This document shows positions 43,379 to 54,573 of a DNA stretch of 64,000 bases, in pieces; within the stretch, counting starts at the first letter, position 1, and every line of letters begins with the position of its first letter. The position numbers and the translations under genes were made by a program. The stretch lies in NCBI GenBank assembly GCA_013397795.1, contig VZTJ01000636.1, positions 124,001-188,000 on the forward strand, written 5' to 3'. The stretch is from Orthonyx spaldingii. Lineage: Eukaryota > Chordata > Aves > Passeriformes > Orthonychidae. The notes under the pieces are model-generated. The model ran no database searches. It was not told the origin of the DNA and saw only the letters and a list, made by a program, of their open reading frames with translations.

Positions 43379-43939
43379 ACAGGGGTTTAGGCAGACCTGG
43401 GCGATGTCCATACATGAACTAATTAGTGCTGGGCTTTAAGGGTGGCTTTAATCTCCTGTAAAGAAGACAAGAGGCCCATGGGGAGGAGAAGGGAACTCAG
43501 TGGGATAATTGGATCAGGAGTCCGGTGCCGTGGCCAGCCCGACTCCAGCTCACACGGATCCCTCACAGAGGATTCCCACTGAGCCAAGACAAAAGCTCAG
43601 CCTGGCCCTGCTAATGAGGAAGGAGACACAAAGGGTTCAATTTCCTGAGTGCATCCATTAAAAAAGTTCAAATGAGAGCGGCACAGTTGGGTGGAAGAGT
43701 CAAAGCCTGGTGGAACCTTTGTGATGCACAGGGACACACTGGGAGTTCGGCTCTTTGGGAAAAGTTTGGAAGTCTCCTGTCAGGAAGGGCATTGCCTGAA
43801 AATGGAAACTCTTTGGAGTTCTCCAGGACTGGTGAAGGATCCCTCTTCAGTCCAGAAGTGTCGGAGAGGTTTGGGTTTGGAACTGGCACGGGAAGGATGA
43901 CATCAGTGTTTGCCTCATCCCAAATTTGAGGGAATTCCT
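43379..43939. other. Unique stretch
   Basis: No repeat or exon recognised. Confidence 0.4.
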
Positions 43940-44136
43940 TGGGCTGTGGAGCACTGGAGCAGTCTGGGTTCCTGGAATGTTGTAGCAAAGGAGGTGCTGG
44001 AGCCTCCAGCCCTGGAAGTGTTCAGAAAACATGGGGATGTGGCAGTGGAGAGCCCGGAGAACATGTGGGGCTGGGACAATGCCGGGCTTGATCTGAGAGG
44101 TCTTTCCCAGCCTTGAGGATGCTGTGATTCCCTGAA
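43940..44136 (+). mobile_element. Diverged CR1 3' end (group B-like)
   Basis: CTGGAAGTGTTCAGAAAACA, GGGGATGTGGCAGTGGAGAG, GGTCTTTCCCAGCCTTGAGG, GCTGTGATTCC. Diverged from the other group B copies but in the same order. Confidence 0.7.
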
Positions 44137-44722
44137 ATGGCAAATCAGCCCCGAAGCAGAATTTCCGTCCTTTCCAACGCCCACTGTTAATCACATCCCC
44201 CCACCAGCTCTGCCGGTGCCCATCCCTTCGCACCCCGGCTGCTCCGCCGGCAGGGAGCTCACACGGGGAGAGCAGGGATGGCCTGGATCCCGCTGCTCAC
44301 AATCCAGGGATTCCTTTGCTGTGGGAACAGCCGCCTTTCCTCTTCAGCTTCGTGTTCACAGTCCCAGGCTGCCTGAGGTTCCACCTCACCTGTGTGGTCC
44401 CAGGGATCCCAGGGAGCACAGCCTGGCTTGGGAAGCACCAGGGAGTCCCCAGTGTCACTCATTCATTGCCCCATTCCAGGCAGGGAACAAAAATGCTACG
44501 GGAATGGCAAGCAATCATTGGCAAAATTTGCTTTAAAGGTGTCTTGCATCGATTTGAAAGGGTTTAAGCTGAGTTCTGGAATAGGGAGTGAGCATCCCAC
44601 AGGATCCTGCTTGGAGAGGACTCCCAGCATCTCCTTTCCCACGTTAAAGCTTCACCAAGTCTGTAACCTTTTGGGTCTGACCCGCTACTGCACTTCCAGT
44701 CTATTTTCATTTTGATCCAGAG
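44137..44722. other. Unique stretch
   Basis: No repeat or exon recognised. Confidence 0.4.
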
Positions 44723-45056
44723 AGATAACAAATGGATATGATAATCCAATCATATTTCCAAGTACTGGGATGGGTTGGAAGCCCGCTGGAGCTGGGCTGT
44801 GGTCCGTGCATACACAGGTCCCTCTTTGTCATTGAGGACTCGGGAGGTGAAAATAAATATTATCACTTCTTGTGAGGCAGTTTTGCTGCCCGAGATGAGT
44901 CCCAGAGATAATGCAGGTGTGTGTATTTATTAAAAACTGGCAGCTCGTTTATTTCTCTCGCCAGTGGCAGAAATCCATTAGGAATAAACAAGTCCTTGCT
45001 CTTATCAGGGCCCGGGTGTTGGCTGCACTTGGAGATAAAGCCTCACTTATTTATCA
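44723..45056. promoter_or_regulatory. GATA-site cluster, candidate enhancer
   Basis: Seven GATAA or TTATC words in 334 bp: AGATAA at 44723, 44906 and 45033, TGATAA at 44739, and TTATC at 44860, 45002 and 45051. By base composition fewer than one would be expected. A CAGGTG E-box follows the 44906 site by a few bases, the spacing seen in blood-cell GATA/E-box composites. The block is repeat-free and AT-rich. This is inference from motifs only. Confidence 0.4.
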
Positions 45057-45181
45057 CCGGGGGATGGGGCAGCCTCGGAGAGCTCCAGCTGCCCACAGGG
45101 ACTGGGAATTGGTCTGGAACACCCCTGGCCTGTGGTCTGGGGCTTCTTTCCTACTTTTCCTTCACTCCTCTGTAAAATAAA

Positions 45182-45410
45182 GTCACGGGATCGTGGAATC
45201 ATTAATGTTGGGAGAGACCGTTAGGATCCATGAGTCCATCAGCCCAGCACCTCGTTCACCACTAACCCATGGCCTCAAGTGCCACATCCACACATTTTTC
45301 AAACATTTCCAGGGATGGGGACTCCACCACTGCACTCAGCAGTTGCTTTACAACCCTTTCCATGACTTTTTTCCCCAATATCCAAAATGAACCTCCCCTG
45401 GCACAACTTG
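45182..45410 (-). mobile_element. CR1 group B-like 3' end, first part
   Basis: GGAATCATTAATGTTGGGAG, CAAGTGCCACATCCACACAT, CCAGGGATGGGGACTCCACC, CCAATATCCAAAATGAACCT, CTGGCACAACTTG. Interrupted at 45411 by the SINE-like insert; continues at 45511. Confidence 0.86.
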
Positions 45411-45510
45411 GTGCTGATAACAAGGTTGTGGGTTCAATCCCCATTTATTTAAGAGTTGGATTCAATCTTTGTGGGTCCCTTCCAACCTGGAATATTCCGT
45501 GAATCTGAGT
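45411..45510 (+). mobile_element. tRNA-Ile-derived SINE fragment with CR1-like tail (TguSINE1-like)
   Basis: A tRNA-like segment comes first: GTGCTGATAAC resembles an Ile anticodon loop (GAT) and GGTTGTGGGTTCAATCCCC is a B-box and T-arm. Then TTGTGGGTCCCTTCCAACCT and GAATATTCCGTGAATCTGAG form a CR1 group C-type tail. The 5' half, including the A-box, is missing, so it cannot be a working tRNA or promoter. It is flanked by CTTG at 45407-45410 and 45511-45514, a 4 bp target-site duplication inside the older CR1. The layout matches the songbird SINE TguSINE1 as I recall it. Confidence 0.8.
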
Positions 45511-45695
45511 CTTGAGGCCGTTCCCTCTCCTCCTGTCCCTGTGCCCTGGGAGCAGAGCCCGACCCCCCCGGCTGCCCCCTCCTGTCAGGGACTTGTGCAG
45601 AGCCACAAGGGCCCCCTGAGCCTCCTTTGCTCCAGGCTGAGCCCCTTCCCAGCTCCCTCAGGAGTTCTCCAGCCCCTTCCCAGCTCTCAGATTCC
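45511..45695 (-). mobile_element. CR1 group B 3' end, second part
   Basis: Resumes with CTTGAGGCCGTTCCCTCTCC, the C-rich block near 45562, GAGCCTCCTTTGCTCCAGGC and CTCAGGAGTTCTCCAGCCCC. Together with 45182-45410 it makes one CR1 copy of about 410 bp. Confidence 0.89.
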
Positions 45696-46344
45696 TGGGA
45701 CTTTGAGCTGTGACTTTGTCCCAGCGAGGTCAATCCCCCAGGGACTGGGAATGCTCTGGGCTCCAGTCACGGCTGCTGCAGCCCCGTGGAGCTGCTCCAG
45801 ATCCATTTGGGGATAAACCCCTCAGACTTCCAGCACTCAGAGCTGCCCCCATAAGGGGGTGTCCATTTGCTCCCCTCATTTCACCAAGGGACGCTGATAT
45901 TCCCTTTATTCCTTTCAAATCCACTGGGGGAGCCTTCCCTCTGTTAAACTGCTTCCCTCTGGCTGCTGCTGTTCAGGTGTGACATAGCAACAATGGAAAG
46001 ACTTCCAAGGTAAAATATTTGTGCACAGGCAGGACACAGCGGTCACCAGAGAGCGGGAGAAGGGACGTTTGTAGAGGGAAGGGAACCAGAGCACAGCGAG
46101 GATTTTCTTCCTGGCATCCACTGGATCTGCACGTTTATTCCGAGGGCTGATAAAAGGGGATGATTTGCTCCAAACAGGGGCTGTGGTTTGTTCCTGTCGA
46201 GTTTCTGACATCGCCCGGGGCCGTCGTTTCCCGAGGAGTTCACACCTATCAGTCTGGGCTTGGCTTGGAAAAGGAGCTGAGCTCTAAAACGATTCCTCAA
46301 AAAAAGAGAAACCCAAATGCACTGGGAGCAGCACAGGAGTGCCA
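45696..46344. other. Unique stretch
   Basis: No repeat or exon recognised. Confidence 0.4.
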
Positions 46345-46547
46345 ATCCCAGAATTCCAGACTGGTTTGGGCTTGGAAGGGACCTTAAATCCCACCCAGTG
46401 CCACCCCTGCCATGGCAGGGACACCTCCCACTGTCCCAGGCTGCTCCAAGCCCCAATGTCCAACCTGGCCTTGGGCACTGCCAGGGATCCAGGGGCAGCC
46501 ACAGCTGCTCTGGGAATTCCAGCCCAGCCCCTCCCACCCTCCCGGGG
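46345..46547 (-). mobile_element. CR1 group A 3' end
   Basis: CAGAATTCCAGACTGGTTTG, GGAAGGGACCTTAAATCCCA, the palindrome, CCAACCTGGCCTTGGGCACT, CTGGGAATTCCAGCCCAGCC. Confidence 0.91.
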
Positions 46548-47311
46548 AAGCAGAGAGGCTGTGGTGTCCTGTGACACCCCTGGCCCCCACCAGTGACAAA
46601 TGTCCTGCCCCTGCCTGCCCTGGACTGCAGAAAGGCTTCCATCTCCTTTTCTCTTTTCCCTTTGCCTTTTTAAATTTCCAGATGATTTGTTGGTTAGGGC
46701 TGACATGGCCGAGTTATTTCCAGCTCTGACTAAATCAGCTAATTTGGGAGTTATTAACAGTTAACAAATTTCAATCTGTAGTTGCAAAACCCCCAGAAGC
46801 CCTTCAGGAGAGAAATCCCTCGCAGAGCCTGAACTGCAGACGGACTGAGAGGGATAATTACACACTCAGCTAATTACTGCCTGTGGCCTGGGTTGAATAA
46901 TTAAAGTCCAGGCCGTGGGATGAAGCCAGCGGTGAGTGCAGGGACTCTCGGTGGGAACTGTGGGTGTTGTGGGATCCATCCCGGATCTGGAGCCTGCTTT
47001 GGGGGGCAATTCCACGATCCAGCTCTTTGGATGGCACTGGCTGCTTTTCCTTGGGTCACTTCCATGTTTTTCCCTTTCAGAGTGGTTGATGCTCAGCTAC
47101 CACGGCTTCCCAGAATTCCCAGACCACTCTGAGCACTCATTTGGGATGCAAACACAGCAGCAGCTCAAACCTGGGCGGTCTGGGAGGTGCCTCTCCAGGC
47201 AATGGCACAATGGGACATTCCTGCTGTCCCAGCACATCCCGGCTCCCACGGACACCTCCGAGCTCCTCAGGGGGCATTGTGCTCCCACCTCGTGTCCTGC
47301 TGGAATTCAGG
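46548..47311. other. Unique stretch with AT-rich element
   Basis: 46670-46920 is repeat-free and AT-rich (CTAATTTGGGAGTTATTAAC, GGGATAATTACACACTCAGC, TAATTACTGC, GAATAATTAAAG). It resembles a conserved regulatory element. No exon recognised. Confidence 0.4.
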
Positions 47312-47398
47312 GGACTGGATCCCCCTCCATGGGATCCCAGGGATTGGATCCCCCTCCACGGGATCCCAGGGATTGGATCCCCCTCCATGGAATCCCAG
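47312..47398. repeat. 29 bp minisatellite, three copies
   Basis: Units at 47312, 47341 and 47370, each GGATTGGATCCCCCTCCA followed by CGGGATCCCAG or a variant. Each unit carries BamHI-type GGATCC. It has the same period as the 33822-34019 array but a different sequence. Confidence 0.94.
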
Positions 47399-47691
47399 GG
47401 CTGCTCTGCCTCCTGCCTCTGTCCCTCCTCACTCCTGGACCCTCTCATGCTCCTTCTTTATTCTTTATTTATCCATGGACTTTCCCAGCTCCCTGCTGCA
47501 CTTTGCCGGATCATTCCCTGGTGTCTCCTTTCTTTGGGATTCCCTGGCTTTCTGACCTGTTATCCACGACCTCCACCCTGCAGTCCCTGCAGTTTTCCCG
47601 TTCATTTCTAATCCCATTCTTTATTTTTTCACTTTCACATTTCCCTCAAAACTCTCCATTAGCTGGCCATGAACCTCCAGCCCTCGGATCC
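47399..47691. other. Unique pyrimidine-rich stretch
   Basis: T- and C-rich plus strand from 47400 to 47660; no repeat family recognised. Confidence 0.4.
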
Positions 47692-47800
47692 AAGGCCTGG
47701 AGCAGCCTGGGACAGTGGGAGCTGTCCCTGCCTATGGCAGGGGGGGAGTGGGATGGGATTTAAGGTCCCTCCAACCCAAACCTTTGGGATTTTACCTGTG
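47692..47800 (+). mobile_element. Short CR1 group A tail
   Basis: CCTGGAGCAGCCTGGGACAG, CCTGCCTATGGCAGGGGGGG, GGGATTTAAGGTCCCTCCAA, CCCAAACC. The palindrome is interrupted by one base. Confidence 0.85.
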
Positions 47801-49870
47801 GAGGCAGGAGGGGTGTGGGTCTGTGGCTGCCCTGCAGCACCTGGCACCACAAGGTCCCTGGTTTTCCAAGGAATCGAGCTTTTCCATGCCATTTCTGGAA
47901 GTTTTTGACTGAATTGTTTGAGTAAGTGGCAGCAAAGCACAGCAGGGCGATGGTTTTTAAGAGGGGATGTTGCTCCCCTTGATCTGCAATAAGTAGGAAA
48001 AGTCCCCAAATTAGAAACTCCCTCAGAAAATATCCTCAAAGGCATTTCCTGGGAAGGACCAGGATCCAGAAGTCAATTTTCCACCCCCTTGTCAGGTGAT
48101 GTGTGGAATATGAATGGAATCACAGTATTTGCCCTTTATTTTAAGACTAAAATAAAAGATTTATGGCATTTGAGATCCAGAGGAGGAATCTTTGAGGTAA
48201 TTTCATTTTCTAAGGAATTTCAGCAGAGTCAGGGCAGGGGCTCTGGCATGGGAGAGTCCAAGTTTATCCCTGGAATGGCAAAAACCAATTTTTATGTGTC
48301 TGCAGCTCAATTCCAAACTCTAATTGTGGCTGGCTGTGTTGTAGCTCACTGGAAGGGGAGAAATTAACGCTGGAGAGCCTGAAAGTGTAAAAAACTCTCT
48401 GAGAATTCTGCCAGGAGCTCGTGGGACACAGAGTGGGAGCAGCACTGGCTGATGGAAAACCACAGAATTCCCTCTTAGCCAGCTCCAACCAGCACAGCCT
48501 CGTTTTCCACTTCAATTCCAAAGAAAACAGCGTTTTGTAACAATAATTTGAATTTTTCTCACCTCCTGCTGGGCAGTTTTAGGTGGTTTTACTGAGCAAA
48601 CCTGCAGCAATCAGTGATGGTTGGGGGGTGGTGCTGCCTCTTTCCCAGTATGGAATTTTCAATGGAATACTTGGCTGAGCCCGCTGAGATGTTAAATTGA
48701 TGGAAAACTCAATATCCAGAAGCTTTTCTCTCCCAGAGCTGAGGGTTTTTCAAGCTGCCACCCTCGTGGTGCTCAGGTGTGGGGTTTCAAATAGAAATGT
48801 GTTTGTTTTTCCCAAAAATACAGGGGTCTGATGGTGATTCCTTAAATGTTAATGCCCAGTTTGTGACAGGCAAGGGAATCCTCCTCCTTTCCCCTCGGAA
48901 TCTCACTGCTGCCTGTCAAACTCCACATCCCAGCGGCAGGGATGGAATTCAGCTCCCTCCAAAGGAACCCTGCACCTCCTGGATTGTCTGAGCCCTTAAT
49001 GAGTCATTTAATGACAAGTTGAGGATTTGGTTGGCAGGGGATGGATCTGTCACCCAGAAAGGCAAAACCACTCCCAGGGCCCGTGAAACAGAAAATAAAA
49101 ATCACTTAAATTTCATGAGGAAAGTAAAATATTTTCCATCTCCACTGCGGCTTGGCAGAATTTTCCATGGGGTGGTTGGCACTGGAAATGCTCTTTAGGA
49201 GTTGTTCAAATGGACGAATTCCTCGTGAAGAACTGGAGAGAAAAAGGAGGAATAAATTGCCCTATTCCTTACTTTCCCTGACACCTTTTCCACTCCCCTC
49301 CCTCCCTGGAGCCTGGGAAATTCCTTTATCCCACCCCAGCAGCTCCATGGAGAAGCTCTTTAAGGAATCTTCACCTCTCCATGAGAATCATTTGGCTCAG
49401 GGAGCAGCTTTTACCTTTTGGGTCCATATTTAACTGTGAATATTTGGGATATTGGGACCAACAGCTTCCCACAGGTCCCGGTGTTCCAGCAGAAATGCAG
49501 GAAATCGCCTCCCTGGCATCTCATGGAGTAATTTTATGGAAATGGATGTAAAATAGAAAAGGTTTGCTGATTATACATCCTTTAGAGGCAAAAAGACACA
49601 AAATCTCTCACTGGAGAGATGCAGGTGATGATGCAGAGACTCCCAAATCCACAAACCCCGTTCCTGAGTCCCATCCTAATGGAAATAAAGCTCTCATGGG
49701 ATGGGTGAGCCCCTCAAAATGCTCTGGGGACCTCAGTCTGCTCCTGCTTTTGGGTCCCAGTCCATTCAGGTGGAAAGAGCCGGGTAAAACATTCCCAGAG
49801 CCGAGCCAGCAGGGCAGGGCAGGGGCTCGGGAGGGGCCTCACCTCCTCTGGTCACCAAGAGATGTTTTGT
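47801..49870. other. Repeat-poor unique stretch of 2 kb
   Basis: AT-rich segments at 48110-48220, 48520-48600 and 49090-49160. No repeat family, exon or RNA gene recognised. Confidence 0.45.
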
Positions 49871-49930
49871 GCTCCGTGGGCTCCTCTGGACTCGCTCCAG
49901 CAGCCCTGGAGGCTCCAGAGCTGTTCCCAG
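49871..49930 (-). mobile_element. Possible upstream CR1 fragment
   Basis: GGGCTCCTCTGGACTCGCTC and CAGCAGCCCTGG match the upstream CR1 segment also seen at 40340. Only about 60 bp, with no 3' part. Confidence 0.5.
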
Positions 49931-50207
49931 CACTCCTCAGGCACATTCCCAGTGTGTCCAGGGCAAGAAAATCTCTCTGATGAACGTACAGACTTCAGAA
50001 AGTCACCCCAAAGCTGGGCAGGAGCAGCAGGGGTTTAAGGAATCCCCGCTGTCCTGGCAGCTCCAAGCGGCGCTGCAGGATCCCTTCCACGGGCTGCAGC
50101 AACACTTCCAGCCTGGTGAATTGTGGCCTGGTGACATCCCTGTGTCTGGGAGGGAAGGGGGATATTGGGACATTAATTAGAGCTTGGCTGGTCAGGGGAG
50201 AGTGGGA

Positions 50208-50422
50208 GGAGTTCCTTCCCTGGGAGGGTGGGGAAGGGCTGGGCTGGAATTCCCAGAGCAGCTGTGACTGCCCCTGGATCCCTGGCAGTGCCCAAGGCCA
50301 GGTTGGACATTGGGGCTGGGAGCAGCCTGGGACAGTGGGAGGTGTCCCTGCCATGGCAGGAGTGGCACTGGGTGATTTTAATGTCCCTTCCCACCCAAAC
50401 CAGTCTGGGATTCCATGATCCA
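50208..50422 (+). mobile_element. CR1 group A 3' end
   Basis: CTGGGAGGGTGGGGAAGGGC, CAGAGCAGCTGTGACTGCCC, GGCAGTGCCCAAGGCCAGG, the palindrome variant, and the tail CCCACCCAAACCAGTCTGGG followed by CCATGATCC. Confidence 0.91.
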
Positions 50423-51544
50423 GAGAAACAGAGCAGCTGCTGAGGCAAAGGCAACGCCCAAGGTACGAGGGAGACAAAGTAAATCCTGAGAAGGATCAGT
50501 CTAATGAGCCAAAAACTTCGGAGCCGTCCCGTGGGAATTTGGATAGCTGGTCACTTGAGCTCAGGTGGGCTTTCCCTGGGGCATTCACTCATCCAGTGGC
50601 ACACGAGTTCCTGTCTGTAACGAAACCTCCTCGAGCTTTGGGCAGCAGGAGCAGGGAGAGCTCAGCAAAGTCCCCAAAGGGTCTGGGAGAGGCGATGCTG
50701 GACAAGCACCAGGAAACGCAGCTGGGCTTCGGCAAAAGCTGCTCTGCACTATGGAATAAATCCGAATAAATCCCTTCCCACATTTACAGACGGGCCAGAG
50801 CCTCCCCAGGCACGTGTCTGTGCGGAATGCCTCCCCTCAGGAATGCAGGAATTCCCGTTAGTCCGGGAGAAGCGTTTCCAGTGCAGTGCGAGGTGGTTAT
50901 TGCCAGCTCCGGGCTGTGACGGCGTTAATTGGACTGGAAGCCTCATCAGGCTCATTAAGCTCGGCTTAAATGAACACAGAGAGAGCTGCGCTCTCCGAAC
51001 GGGGCTGGGGCTGGTTTCCAAAGGGCCCTTTGGAGTCCAGCTCCTGTCCCGCAGCCGGTGTCGGCACAGGAGGAACAGCCGGGGTCGGGAGCAGCAGAGC
51101 CAGGCAGGAATTCTGCTGATGCTCGTCTGCACTGCCACGGTCACTCCTGGCCCCAGGACGCCAACAAAACACGGCCAGTGCCAGGCCTGAAGCTTCCTGG
51201 GGTTCCCTGAGAGGTTTGACCCCCTCAGGGGTGCTGGGTTCCCCCAGGGGAGCTCCTGCTGCCCTGTTCCCACACACTGGACCCGGGCTGGGGTGGTTGT
51301 GCTGCTGAAGGACAACAAAACCTCAGGAACAACCTCCACAGGAACCCCTTGGGAGAAATTCAGGGACTGCAAGGATCACAGGGAGAGATCCAGCCCGGAG
51401 GAATTCAGGTCATGGAAGTGCAGGGTGCTCAGGACAATATTCAGGTGTTGTCATCAGCTGAGAGATGGGAGAATGGTTTGGAATGTATTATTAAAAAAAC
51501 CCAGCTTTGCTCCTAAATACCTTCATTTTTGGATATTTTCTGTA
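50423..51544. other. Unique stretch
   Basis: No repeat or exon recognised; 50900-50970 has CGGCGTTAATTGG and CTCATTAAGCTCGG, possible conserved motifs. Confidence 0.4.
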
Positions 51545-51627
51545 GGAAGAGCCTCCTGCTCACGGAGGTTGGGCTAGAGGACCTTCAGAAGGTCCCTTCC
51601 AACCCAAACTGTGCTGGGATTCTGTGA
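51545..51627 (+). mobile_element. CR1 tail
   Basis: GGTTGGGCTAGAGGACCTTC, GAAGGTCCCTTCCAACCCAA, GGGATTCTGTGAC. A short 3' end of the GACCTTCAGAAGGTCCC type, unlike groups A-C. Confidence 0.8.
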
Positions 51628-51635
51628 CAGGTTTT

Positions 51636-52250
51636 ATAAAGGGGCTGGAGCGTCCTTCCTGCAGGGAGAGGCTGCTCAGCCTGGAGGATAAGGGAGCTCT
51701 CATCCCTGAGGATAAATAAGGAGGGAATTCCATGCCCACGAGAGGCCATGAGCACACAGAAACAGCACTGATATTCCCAGAAAATCCTGTTTTCCCGTTC
51801 AGACACTGGCACGGGCTGCCCAGAGGAATTGAGGAGTCTCCATCCTTGGAGATGCCCAAACCCACCCACACCTGGCCCTGGGTGGCCCTCCTGGAGCAGG
51901 GAGGATGGACCAAATTCCCTCCAGAGGTGCCTCCAACCCCAGGAATTCCGTGTGGGAGGGAAGGCTGAGGATGGAGCCGGCCTCTCCCAGCAGTGCCCCC
52001 AGAGGCCATGAGCACACAGAAACAGCACTGACATTCCAAGAAAAACCCCTTTTCCCATTCAGACGCTGGCACGGGTTGCCCAGGGAAGCTGTGGAGTCTC
52101 CATCCCTGGAGATGCCGAAACCCACCCACACCTGGCCCTGAGCAACCCGCTCTGGGTGACCCTCCTGGAACAACAAATCCCCCCTGGAGGTCCCTCCAGT
52201 CCCAGGAATTCCTGAGGGCCCAAACTGGCCCATCCTGCCAGCGCATCCCC
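51636..52250 (+). mobile_element. CR1 3' end with internal 262 bp tandem duplication
   Basis: GAGAGGCTGCTCAGCCTGGA, then two successive versions of the same CR1 end. GAGGCCATGAGCACACAGAA occurs near 51742 and again near 52004, and CACTGGCACGGGCTGCCC matches CGCTGGCACGGGTTGCCC. The copies look about 85% alike by eye, so either an old tandem duplication or two insertions in tandem. CR1 of another subfamily than A-C. Confidence 0.82.
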
Positions 52251-53249
52251 CTCTCCAGCTGACCTTGACAGTGGCCATAGTGACCATTCCTGGGCCAAGA
52301 CAATAAAGAATTCACTTTAATTTCACCTTAAAAAAACCTGAATCTGCTTCTGTGTGAAGCTACAAAAAGATTTACGGCTTGAAACCCACCAAGAAAACCT
52401 CCCAGACATGCAGACCGTCCCCACAGCGCATTTTCCTTGCTGGAACTTTTTAATTTTCCTTCTGCCACATGGCTCCAGTAGTGTGCGAGTTAATGTTATT
52501 CATAAATGCAGAACAAATAGGAATAAGACCACTTAGAGCAACATATCCCTCATCTTTTAAATCTCCGAGGTTCTGGGGAAAGCTGTTCTCGTGCAAATTT
52601 AATTCCTTAACCAAACCCACGTGGGCTGCAGGGTTTGACTCCTGCCCTGTGCTTCCTGTCAGGGTTGCAATGTTTTGCCAACAAACGAGCAAGGGGAGGA
52701 TTCCAGGGAATTCTGATGAGCCTGAGGGAATGTGCCACTCTCCGGGAGTGGTTTGGAGGCTCCAGCTCAGGGTTGTGCTCTCCCAGCCAGCACCGGCCTT
52801 CCCTGCTCTTCCAGGAGTGTGGGAATTGCTCCAGGCACTCTCCAGTCCCGGGGATCTCCTCTAAAACCACAGTTCTGCCAGATTTCAGAGATGAATCCCT
52901 ATGGGATGATTCCATGGTGTTCCTGTTAAATCTCCTGTGGTGGCCACCTGGATTTGCCTCCCGTCCCAACTCCATCTCTCCCAGCAGCCTCATTCCCGCG
53001 GGGATTTAGGGAAGAAGAGGCACAGACAAATTCAGGGGGATATTTCCACAGATCTCCTGCTGCCAAACACCTGCAGCTGGGGAGTTCCATAGGTAAAAAA
53101 CTCTTATCTGCGTTTTTAAAATCCGATTTTCCTGGATTGACCGTCTCGGACAAACTCCTGTGTTCCAGAGGAGGTGAGGGCACTGCGGCGGTCGGGGTGG
53201 GGTTGGAATTCCACTTTTAGGGACAGAAAAAGAGGAGCCTGCCCCTCTT
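52251..53249. other. Unique stretch with AT-rich block
   Basis: 52300-52620 is AT-rich and repeat-free (AGTTAATGTTATTCATAAAT). No exon recognised; the 80-codon minus-strand frame at 52450-52692 has no domain. Confidence 0.4.
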
Positions 53250-53340
53250 CTGTGGAGCCAGAGAGAGCTGGGGTGGGACAAGGGCTGGAGAGCAGGACAC
53301 AGGGAACTCGCCCTGCCCAGGGCAGGGATGGATGGGATAT
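53250..53340 (+). mobile_element. CR1 group A upstream fragment
   Basis: GACAAGGGCTGGAGAGCAGG, ACACAGGGAACTCGCCCTGC, CAGGGATGGATGGGATATG. Only the middle of the group A end, diverged. Confidence 0.7.
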
Positions 53341-54371
53341 GAGGGTGCATTCCCTGGCTCAGCACGGAGCCAAAGGGGTCACACGGGACAAATCCCCCTT
53401 TCTGGGCAATGGAGAAGCTCCCTGTGCTTCTCCAAGGAAAATCAGTTTCCTGTGGAAGCTGGGACAGGCTGGCAGTGCCCCAGTTCAGGATCCTGTGCAA
53501 CATCCAGCCCCGTGATGCCTCTGTTCAGTCATTAAACCCAAGCCTCTCAACCTGAGAATTCCTGAGAGATCCAGGGACCATGTTTGGATACCCAGAGCTG
53601 ATTTCATGAGGGAGCTTGAAGGAAGCTGTGAGGGACAGCAAAAGTCTTTCTAGGAAAGGAACCAGTTTTGGAAGGAATTAGTGCCCTGTGGGGCTCTGGG
53701 TGTTGGACACACTCCCTGCATCAGTTCCAGCCACAGGAGACGGGATGGAGAGGAAAATGGGATGAAAAACAAATCATGCACCACTCTGGAGTTGTACTAA
53801 GCCTGGCCTCCACTGGCCCTTTTGAATCCCTTCCAACACCCAGGGATTGGAAAGGCTATCACCAATTTCCATAAAGACTTCCTTTATTTTGTTGTTCTTT
53901 TATCATCCCCCCCAATTCTGAAGCAAAACCTCAAGGTTCCCATCCCGGCTTTGAGGTGGTTTGGTTTGAAATGGAAAATATCTGTGTGGGCCTGGATAAA
54001 CTGCAGGGAATTCCTGCTGGAGAACAGGGAGTGGGACAGGAGCTTTCATCTCTCCTCCTTCTCCAGCTCCAGTTCCTTGCAGCTGGAGTTTTTCTTGGAA
54101 ATCCTGCTCCCTCCCAGCCATTTGGATCCTTTTTTTTTCCCTCTGAGTCTGGCTGAAGTTACAGGGTTTAGTCCCTAATTTGGTGACCTGTGGGACAGCC
54201 AGGGCTGTGCAGGGGTGTAGGAGATACCTGCTCAGAAATTCCCTGCATCCCATCCTCTGGCACACTTTCACTCCTTTGGTCAGTGGTGGGAGAGCAGAAT
54301 GAGCTGTGGACTAAAACTGATATTCAGACTTTGGGTTAGATCTCACTGCTGATTATTTGATTTCATAGAAA
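53341..54371. other. Unique stretch
   Basis: No repeat family or exon recognised; T run at 54131-54139. Confidence 0.4.
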
Positions 54372-54573
54372 AACAGAATCCTGGAAGGGTTGGGTGGGAA
54401 GGGACCTCAAATCCCACCCAGTGCCACCCCTGCCATGGCAGGGACACCTCCCACTGTCCCAGGCTGCTCCCAGCCCCAATGTCCAACCTGGCCTTGGGCA
54501 CTGCCAGGGATCCAGGGGCAGCCACAGCTTCCCTGGGAATTCCAGCCCAGCCCCTCCCACCCTCCCAGGGACA
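54372..54573 (-). mobile_element. CR1 group A 3' end
   Basis: ACAGAATCCTGGAAGGGTTG, GGACCTCAAATCCCACCCAG, the palindrome, CCAACCTGGCCTTGGGCACT, CAGCCCAGCCCCTCCCACCC. Confidence 0.91.

Noticed and set aside
45411..45510. Possible tRNA-Ile gene
   Set aside because: Only the anticodon-side and T-arm part exists; the A-box and acceptor 5' strand are missing, and a CR1-like tail follows. It is a SINE fragment.
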